A stretch of DNA of 64,000 nucleotides, taken from Watersipora subatra. Lineage: Eukaryota > Bryozoa > Gymnolaemata > Cheilostomatida > Watersiporidae. The stretch spans positions 39,572,302-39,636,301 of the forward strand of contig NC_088717.1 of assembly GCF_963576615.1 (NCBI RefSeq), in the 5' to 3' direction. The notes beneath the pieces were generated by a model, which was not told the origin of the DNA, ran no database searches, and worked only from the letters and a program-made list of their open reading frames with translations. Shown piece after piece: positions 57,501 to 64,000 of the stretch. The translations under genes were made by a program, and so were the position numbers. The first letter of the stretch is position 1. Each line of letters starts with the position of its first letter.

Positions 57501-58083
57501 TATGTAATAATCATTTAACAAATATAAGAAAGTGAGAAAAATTTATAATTGTAACCTTACATGATAGTACAACAAAATGATACTGCAATTATGATTGTTC
57601 TTAAATGTGAAATCGATTACGAATTCGTTAGATTAAAAAACAGTGTAAGGTAATAACTTTTGAGAAATGTGAGTAACGAATTCAATACATTTTTGTCTGT
57701 TGAGGAAAGGAACTTGCACATGTTAATATACTACATCCATGTTAAATTAAAAATTATATTACTTATAGACAATATTCGATATAAAAACAAAAATAACAAA
57801 AGCACTTTTTGTTTGCACTAAATATAGCAATTGTTTAGTGATCATTCATTGTGTATGTAAAAAGATGTCTGTGCTGTCTGATGAAAAATAGCCTATTCTG
57901 TTTGTAGCCTAGCCTATGTGAACCTCTGGTCCCTGAGTCTTAACAACTCTTTTGCTGGATGCACCAATTTAGTGGACTTCAACTTATTCAGCACTTTGTG
58001 GACTAATGTAACTTACTTTGACCTCTCTTTAATTTGTAAATTACAAACTACTCCAAAGTCATTCAAGACTTCACTGGCCAAAG
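48341..58083 (+). CDS. Mucin-like gene with Cys-rich ends (5 exons, 3' incomplete)
   Basis: Exons 48341-48573, 49419-49583, 50981-54764, 56473-56573 and 57908-58083, all GT/AG with matching phases (2-2, 2-2, 0-0, 2-2). A signal peptide (PLWLTLIILATLLSGFS) starts it, then a Cys-rich head ending EGCKCVEETDQCNSC. A dibasic RQKR site and a Thr/Ser-rich mucin region of about 1100 residues follow, then a CxxC-rich module and an acidic, SEA-like-sized globular part. The last found exon ends in phase 1, so the gene continues. No orthologue was recognised; a secreted or surface glycoprotein is the likely product. Confidence 0.75.
48574..49418. other. Intron; open frame of unclear meaning
   Basis: A 118-codon frame (48624-48980) ends in a GC-richer stretch (GCCTCTGCGCCGAGTGCAGC), but it has no supported splice context. 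No repeat family was recognised. Confidence 0.3.
49419..49583 (+). CDS. Mucin-like gene exon 2, no ATG and short
   Basis: Acceptor TTGATATGCAG, donor GTGAGT; phase 2 to 2. It encodes LYTFRTKDLVSNKWKLNFVW, then a Pro/Leu-rich end (QYSLPPLPLNKESP). Phase fits exactly between exon 1 and the large exon. Skipping it also keeps frame. Confidence 0.7.
50490..50917. mobile_element. Small inverted-repeat element (family R3), copy 3
   Basis: CACAAAGTTTTAGTAAATTT at the left and TTTACTAAAACTTTGTG at the right are inverted, with internal matches GAGGTGATCTGATTGCCAAA and TGGCAATCAGATCATCTCAA. It ends about 60 bp before the large mucin exon. Confidence 0.7.
50981..54764 (+). CDS. Mucin-like gene exon 3, large Thr/Ser-rich exon
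   Basis: Acceptor TACTCTTACAG at 50980; 1261 codons, phase 2 to 0, donor GTATCG at 54765. It runs from VTCSGTREGCKCVEE through the RQKR site to Thr/Ser-rich sequence with many NxT/NxS sites. It then enters a Cys-rich block (CDYCTLCSACIEETCGDC and CAECHSEMCKQNRSC). If the donor is not used the frame ends at 54860 with a hydrophobic tail (GISLVLYFNMFCILML). Confidence 0.82.
51380..51690 (+). repeat. Coding repeat of about 17 residues in the mucin
   Basis: STTGLLEEDLASSQATE-like units (51-54 bp) occur six times with Thr/Ser/Leu retained, in frame. Confidence 0.85.
53440..54330 (+). repeat. Coding 39-residue tandem repeat in the mucin
   Basis: Units include SDVTVTTPSTSTDVQTTSFE and VTTSQQTNVT, with spacing of about 117 bp, nearly all frame-preserving. 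Neighbouring units are highly similar at DNA level. Confidence 0.88.
55080..55862. repeat. 28-bp minisatellite, about 28 copies
   Basis: Units of AATGACATTAAAAGTAGAGC plus TGTAATAT, in the intron after the large mucin exon. Confidence 0.95.
56473..56573 (+). CDS. Mucin-like gene exon 4
   Basis: Acceptor TTTTTTGTTGCAG, donor GTAGGT; phase 0 to 2. It encodes KIDFEVFEPLSEYLETIFLE and then ELPELESLKSQKP, acidic and helical. It continues smoothly from FHVFISNLNIE of exon 3. Confidence 0.72.
56638..57222. repeat. 19-bp minisatellite, about 30 copies
   Basis: TACACTGATAGAGTACTTG repeats with few changes, beginning 65 bases after exon 4 of the mucin-like gene. Because 19 is not a multiple of 3, all three minus frames read the same 19-residue peptide. 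Confidence 0.95.
57223..57907. other. Intron remainder, nothing recognised
   Basis: AT-rich DNA between the 19-bp array and exon 5. Confidence 0.5.
57908..58083 (+). CDS. Mucin-like gene exon 5
   Basis: Acceptor TCTGTTTGTAG, donor GTAAGT; phase 2 to 1. It encodes LAYVNLWSLSLNNSFAGC, LVDFNLFSTLWTNVTYFDLS and LICKLQTTP. The hydrophobic alternation suggests a folded domain, unnamed. Confidence 0.7.
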
Positions 58084-58129
58084 GTAAGTCAAAACTATAG
58101 AGCTTTTTGCACATCAAGTATAACAAATG

Positions 58130-58640
58130 CATCGCATATATCAACAATATCAAGTATATTAACTATACCAATTGGTTCAAGTTTATCTAGTATATCAATT
58201 GGTTCAAGTTTATCAAGTGTATCAATTGTTTCAAGCACTTCAAGTGTATCAAGTATATTATGTCTATCAAATGTATACAGTATATCAAGTGTCTAAGGTA
58301 TATCAAGTGTATCAACTGTTTCAAGCACTTCAAGTGTATCAAGTATATTAAGTCTATCAAATATATACAGCATATCAAGTGTCTAAGATATATCAAGTGT
58401 ATCCACTGTTTCAAGCATTTCAAGTGTATCAAGTATATTAAGTCTATCAAATATATACAGTATATCAAGTGTCTAAGGTATATCAAGTGTATCAACTGTC
58501 TCAAGCATTTCAAGTGTATCAAGTATATTAAGTCTATCAAATATATACAGTATATCAAGTGTCTAAGGTATATCAAGTGTATCCACTGTTTCAAGCATTT
58601 CAAGTGTATCAAGTATATTAAGCGTCATTTTACCAAGTGT
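58130..58640. repeat. 90-bp higher-order minisatellite
   Basis: TCTATCAAATATATACAG recurs every 90 bp (58263, 58353, 58443, 58533), built from shorter TATCAAGTG subunits. A multiple of three keeps frames open on both strands. Confidence 0.9.
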
Positions 58641-59540
58641 ATCACCAAATAGACTCTGCTGCTGTAGTTGTCTCATGATATTGTTAGAAGCAACAGCATT
58701 AGTGCTCCTCTCTTTACCCAAATTATTGAGACATCAACTTCATCTCATATACACGTGTGTCCTTGATCTCAATGACATTTTAACATTCCAAAGCTTAATA
58801 TTCTTAGTTGGCTAAAAGACATACTGCCCAACCTCGGTGTTTGATAGCATTCCACTCCAAAAGGCAGTTCAAAAAGTGACCTATTTGAACTCGAAAAAGA
58901 TTTCTCCTTTTACAAATATTATGAATAATTTTTTTAATTCAATTCAAATCTAGAAAACAGGTTTTAAGCACTTTTATATTATGCTACTGTATAGTAAATT
59001 GACGGGTAATATATGAAGTACATTGGGTTTTTCAAAAATACTCTATTAATGAATTAGGCTAAGTTAGGCTTAATGTATTGCCTTAGCCTATTTCAACTCC
59101 TACTCCAGCCTAGTTTCTTTGATATTGTGTAACATGAAACAAGTAGCAAAAACTTGTACCTTTCATTCTAATAAAATACAAACATGCACAACAATGACAT
59201 TAAATAACATAAAATACAAACATGCACAAAAACATTATACAAATCACAACATACAATCAGTGTTTATCAGGCCACAAGAAATGTTCTGCATACAACAGCT
59301 GACTAGTACTAACAGGTAACAAGAAAGAGTGTCAATTGGCGTGTGACTCTGGCTGTTGGGTTTTTTCAGCTTATTTTAAGTGTGTTTGAGCTCCAAGCTT
59401 TTATTTAAGCATTTAAAACAAAATATTTTGAAACTTCTGATTGAGACTTTTTTTTCAGACTCATTCATATATGGAGTTATCTTTCCCTTGTTTATCAAGC
59501 GCATTGCATCATTATTTTTAATACACAGCGGTGTTGAGTC
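58641..59540. other. Probable intron of the mucin-like gene, possible exon at its end
   Basis: No repeat recognised. A good acceptor (GAGACTTTTTTTTCAG ending at 59458) in the right phase opens a frame (SFIYGVIFPLFIKRIASLFL) that runs into the hAT element at 59541. This is tentative. Confidence 0.3.
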
Positions 59541-60474
59541 TAGTGCTGGGACGATATTGCTGTATTTTGGTATGCCGTCAATACCTCTTTCTGATACCAA
59601 CCGTACCGAGTGCTTTCTGCCCATATCGAAATATCGTCGATATTTCATTATATCGTCGATATTTCACTATATCGTCGGTATTTTCATTATATAGTATCAC
59701 AGTCTTCGCTTACAGAGTCCAATAGAATATAATTCTGATGAATGGAATTCAATTCAATATAATACCACGGTGAATGATTGTTGATAGATAGCCCTCTACT
59801 CGATTTCAATGCCGTATCCTCCTATACTGCAGCTACTGCCACGGCAGTACTATTTTTTGAGGCTCAAAATTCCGAAAGTCACGTCATTTTTGCTTGATTT
59901 TAATACTGTGGCTGGGGAAATGACCAAAATGTCGTTTATCAGTTGTGTGGGGAAACGGCATTTACGTCGCTTTTAGTATAAAGCTGCCATCTCGTAACGT
60001 TAAACAAAGGATATGAATGCTAGTAAGTTTTAAATATCATCAACAAGATACTGTATTAGTCGATAAATTACGATTTGAAACGATTATCCGAAAGGCGCTG
60101 CTTTGTGCTAATGAAATCGCGACACCTTGGAAAAGAATAAAAGCTGGAAATACCATTCAACATCGGCTCGACTTTCAAAATGGTAAAATAAAATACTATT
60201 TGATTCTCCGATTGTAAGTGATTTTTTGGTGTGATTAGAATAACAATAATTCAGATGATGGAAGTGATGTAAACTTTTTAGACTTTTATAATACTTAGAA
60301 TATACAGAGAAAAACGATCGTTGTGGTAGCTCGCACGGCAACGTTATAGCGTTGGACTCTACCGAAAGGAGTGCTTCCAAGCATTTCTTACAGAGACAAT
60401 TGTACATGGTTGTGTTTTTTGTAGTAGTAAATATGTAAATGAATGCTTATGTACAAAATATTTTGTTTATAGAA

Positions 60475-60527
60475 ATAAATTAAGTTTGAGCTATGCATGT
60501 AACATGCATAGCTCAAACTTAATTTAT
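60475..60527. repeat. Perfect hairpin, 26-bp arms with 1-base loop
   Basis: ATAAATTAAGTTTGAGCTAT... at 60475-60500 pairs without mismatch with 60502-60527. Confidence 0.92.
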
Positions 60528-60587
60528 AGCATAGCTTTTATTTATAGCATAGCTTATTTATAGCATGCATTTAATGCATAGCTCATA

Positions 60588-60650
60588 CTTAGTAGATTTA
60601 AGTTTGAGCTGTGCATGTAACATGCACAGCTCAAACTTAAATCTACTAAG
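60588..60650. repeat. Perfect hairpin, 31-bp arms with 1-base loop
   Basis: 60588-60618 (CTTAGTAGATTTAAGTTTGA...) pairs without mismatch with 60620-60650. The core is related to the first hairpin with one compensating A-to-G/T-to-C pair change. Confidence 0.92.
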
Positions 60651-61312
60651 TACTACTTGCTCAGTATTATAGACTATAGTATAAGTACATTATTTTAACA
60701 TGGTGCTCTATTAATTTTATTTTTTAACTCTACAATATTATTTAATTGAATTATTTCATAGGAGACTACTCATCTCCTACACCATTCAGCATTGTACCCG
60801 GTGATAATTCTACCTCATGCTAGCTGTGGCCAACCCCTATAGCAGCTTTCATTCACATTATATTTTTAATAAGCGTTGTTAAAGACAATCTCAATAAACA
60901 GTTTTATATTTAGAAAACTGGATTATAATGTCAAATTTTCTGTTAGAACATGTGCCCCATCAGGAGCCAAGTGTGCTATGTAGATTTGCACCATTTTGAC
61001 TAGTTATACTAAAAATTTTCTCTGGGGAAACCCCCGGACCCCCACCGAGAGGGCGCTCGGTACCCCTCTTGGACTCTCCCCGCAGTACCATTTTTAAACA
61101 GGTGGATACTGCCCTGCTCGATTTGATACCCGATTCTTTAAAGAATTATACGGTTACATGGATTTATTAAGGGGTTGTTTTCCCATGGCAGCGGGTTTTT
61201 TGCAGGTAAGACAATTCCGAATAACATTCTCGATATTTCGATATATCGGTTGGCTACGCCATCATATTGTACCGAAATGAAGTTTTGATATCGCCCCAGC
61301 ACTAGTTGAGTC

Positions 61313-62267
61313 AGGGTTGCGTGACACGGCATCAGTTTTCAGTTTGCTAGGCCTCCGGCGTTGTTATCGCATGATTGGTTGGTGTAAGTGGACCATACTT
61401 GTTAGCCAATGATATGTAATTTCAAGACTGGTCGTTGACCTGTGAGCTCTGTTTTAGCAGACGAATGCGCAGTTAGCTTGCTCAGTCAAAATGATCCAGT
61501 TTGCTTTACTTACAGCTATCATGTAATGTATTTAATTACTAAAAGAATTCTTGTTACACAACGTCTCAAAGTTATTTACCAGGAGCAAAAGGTACTAGCT
61601 ATGAACTTTTAAATCATATTTTTAATCTGTATGTTCGTGTATTTTTATTTGCCTATGATTGTACTGCACAAACCAGGTAATGTTGCCATTGCTTCAACTA
61701 GCTTTGAACTTTCGTGTTGGTTACCAGCATTTGTTTTTAGACTTCACGAGGATCTTGTAGTTCAAAGTCAATAAAGTTGATTACAACTACGTACATCAAT
61801 GAAGTATAACCTCTCTAAAGTTCAAAGTCCCCGCTATGTTTTCACACTGCTAAAGCTATATTTTTAACCATTTCAGCAATGCACTAAGCTATGCAGTTTT
61901 TTGTCCCATCAAGGAGTTATGGAATTTTTGTTTTATGGTCTCAATTCATGTGGTCTCTTTGTCTTAAACTGGCGAACCACCAGATATCAGCTGGGTAACA
62001 GTCATTGGTTTTTATTAGTTGGCCAACCTATTTGTCTGACCAATTGAGGTTCAGAGTAGTCTTACCAATAAGTAAAAAATCGACCTATTGCCAATCTGTA
62101 CTTTTCAAGACAATTTCAAAGCATAAAAAATAAATCTAGTAAAATACTGCATACATCGTAAGTGTACAGAACTATGTACGAACTATGTACAGAACTATGT
62201 ACAGAACTATTACAGCTGGATATTAAATGGATTAAATAGAGGCACTTGTCAGTGTTTCTTCTCCTTA
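61313..62267. other. Nothing recognised
   Basis: AT-rich DNA with a short ACTATGTACAGA repeat near 62170-62210. A GTAAGT at 61386 could be the donor of the putative exon interrupted by the hAT element. Confidence 0.4.
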
Positions 62268-63146
62268 AAGGTTGACTTGCAACAAAATTCACATTACAGT
62301 TATTTGGTATCAAAAGATTCACCGTGTCTTACTCTGTTGTGTTGTAAGTGCCAAATATGTGGAAATGTGATTACAAGCTCTTAAAAGCTTAAAAACATAA
62401 AGCCGCCGTAGATTGGAATCTCTTTATTTCTCTGTCGTAGTCGTGAAATCTATTTATTGTCTTGTCACGTGATGTTCTCACGTGAATTGAAATGCCAATA
62501 AAAAGCTCAATATAAAACTTATCGTAGCACTAGTTTATGACAAACACTTCGGGTTTCACCGAAGACCCCGTATCAAATATAGATGCTCGCTAATTTACAA
62601 TTTTGTTTCGGTTTGGTCTAATTGGCAAGTCGTAATCTGATCATGTGGCCCAATTCTTCGCAAATAATTTCTGCTGCACTTTTTGATTATCACAAGTGAC
62701 CAACAGGCTCGTCATGATTATCAGACAATGATATGTACTCCTTCAAGCTAAGGCTAAAAAATTAAACGAATTTTTACAGTAAGTTATAAGATATCAGTGC
62801 TAAAAGTGACAGGATTACAATGACGATAAAACAGATGCGTAAGAACAATAGACATAGTTTTATTGAATGCGTGAAGTATATTTGTGAAAATATTTCGACG
62901 AATAAGGTTGCATGAATGTGTAAACAGAAACCATCTACCACAGCTGCGTCACATTTGAGCCGTTTTGGAAAGAGAATCCAAACTAGGGCAGTCTCGTGTG
63001 GCTGCAATTAACTGTTCATTTTTGAGCTTTTAAGAGCTTGCAATCACATTTCCACATATTTTGCACCTACAACACAACAGAGTAAGACATGGTGAATCTT
63101 TTGTTATCAAATAACTGTAATGTGAATTTTGTTGCAAGTCAACCTT
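62268..63146. mobile_element. Foldback MITE with about 130-bp inverted arms, 879 bp
   Basis: AAGGTTGACTTGCAACAAAA at the left is matched in reverse by TTTTGTTGCAAGTCAACCTT at the right, flanked by TA. Similarity between the arms runs on through TCTTACTCTGTTGTGTTGTA and ATATGTGGAAATGTGATT. Confidence 0.8.
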
Positions 63147-63696
63147 TACCATACCGTCATACCAAGGTGATAGCTTTTTCAGATGAGTGAATTTTTACAG
63201 TATGCACCTTGTGGTTGTCTATTAGAAAAATATAATTACCATAGATACTCATGTATAAGTTGACTTTCTGGGAAACGATTTAAGGTAAATTTTTTGTTGT
63301 CAACTTATACATTAGTAAGGTTTGTTGACATGTTGCTGCCGAGTCGAATAGAATGTAAATATAAAAAAAACTCCATTATTATACTTGCAATATACACACC
63401 ACGATATTAAGCCTTATAGCAAATACTCATAATAATGGCGTTTCATCATGTAATTGTTAAAATTACTTTCCAAAACTTTTGGCAACAAATATCAATGAAA
63501 ACACAGTATCACCACAAACCGAGCTAACGACAGCACACTCAATCATAATATGGCAGCCGCCATTGTGCTGTACTGCTGCCACCCGGTTTTAAGTTTTACC
63601 CATTATATACTTAGGAAAACGCCAAGTAAAATATTACAATTGTAAACTCTGAATAAAATCTAATGCATGTACATTTAAATAGACCTTGATATACAA
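63147..63696. other. Nothing recognised
   Basis: AT-rich DNA with no clear frame or repeat. Confidence 0.45.
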
Positions 63697-63972
63697 ATGC
63701 CGCTTGTTACGCACCCGATTGATTTTTTGTTTGTTTATCAGCCGCGGACTAGCAAACATGGGATTAAGAACAAGCGATGCTGTAATTCCTGTTTAGTGAG
63801 CAGTCATTGCATGAATAATACCATAAGGGATTCATCCCAATTATCATCCAATTATTTTGAAAACATCCTTGCCAGCTGCTTTAACAATCTTCCACCTAAT
63901 ATTCCTTCTCTTAGCAGAGAAAGGCATTTTAAACACTATTTGTCAAACTATCCATTCAATTTTAATGGCTAA
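63697..63972 (+). pseudogene. Possible 3' end of a LINE reverse-transcriptase frame
   Basis: The frame contains YQPRTSKHGIKN, then FNNLPPNIPSLSRERHFKHY shortly before the stop. The order RTR.H ... WNNLP..I....S...FK..L is typical of the C-terminus of non-LTR retrotransposon polymerases. The upstream part is absent or decayed, so it is probably a 5'-truncated copy. Confidence 0.45.
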
Positions 63973-64000
63973 CTGTTGCTTTTTTCCTTTTTTGTTTTTG

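Larger units (their letters stand above)
59541..61304. mobile_element. Non-autonomous hAT element, 1764 bp, perfect 8-bp duplication
   Basis: The ends TAGTGCTGGGACGATAT and ATATCGCCCCAGCACTA are inverted, and GTTGAGTC flanks both sides exactly (59533-59540, 61305-61312). Near each end lie ATATCG-rich stretches seen in many animal hAT elements. No transposase frame. Two long perfect hairpins lie at 60475-60650. Confidence 0.85.

Noticed and set aside
58187..58652. Ile/Lys/Cys frames of about 130-140 codons on both strands
   Set aside because: A 90-bp repeat keeps frames open mechanically.

Overview
Eukaryotic, AT-rich, intron-dense metazoan DNA. The evidence is spliced extracellular-module genes (LRR, EGF, mucin), a Ty3/gypsy element primed by tRNA-Leu, hAT and pogo/Tigger DNA transposons, tRNA-like SINEs and very many minisatellites. 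Nothing is prokaryotic. An invertebrate, perhaps a spiralian, is likely, but the sequence alone does not fix the taxon.

Three host genes lie on the + strand. (1) At 123-1350 are two exons of a Cys-rich gene that enters from the left edge and stops at 1350. (2) From 2376 to 43890 I reconstruct 16 exons of a single-pass membrane protein: divergent leucine-rich repeats, an LRR C-terminal cysteine cap split over two exons, two clear EGF modules, a Cys-rich stalk, a transmembrane helix, a Ser/Arg-rich tail and a terminal micro-exon adding five lysines. Every splice phase agrees except one junction (10362 to 15348), where an exon is missing from my model; the first exon is also missing. (3) From 48341 to at least 58083 is the start of a secreted or membrane mucin-like gene: signal peptide, Cys-rich head, a Thr/Ser-rich exon of about 1250 codons with two families of peptide repeats, a Cys-rich module and further exons. 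It probably continues to the right.

Mobile DNA fills the introns. The most complete element is a very young gypsy element (19875-26593; 522-bp LTRs that differ at one base, 4-bp target duplication). It has gag and pol joined by a canonical -1 frameshift signal and one in-frame TAG inside pol. It is nested inside an older TA-flanked terminal-inverted-repeat element (18798-26759), which sits in the intron that splits the LRR cap. A hAT element with a lightly damaged transposase (29109-31509) lies between the two EGF exons. A second, non-coding hAT element (59541-61304) has a perfect 8-bp target duplication and carries two long perfect hairpins. Pogo-like, foldback and other small elements, with SINE copies, account for most other intron sequence.

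At least a dozen tandem arrays (12 to 90-bp units, plus AT, CT and GT tracts) lie mostly in introns, several directly beside splice sites. The most interesting is the 5850-6925 array, whose repeat unit contains the same acceptor sequence that the following LRR exon uses.
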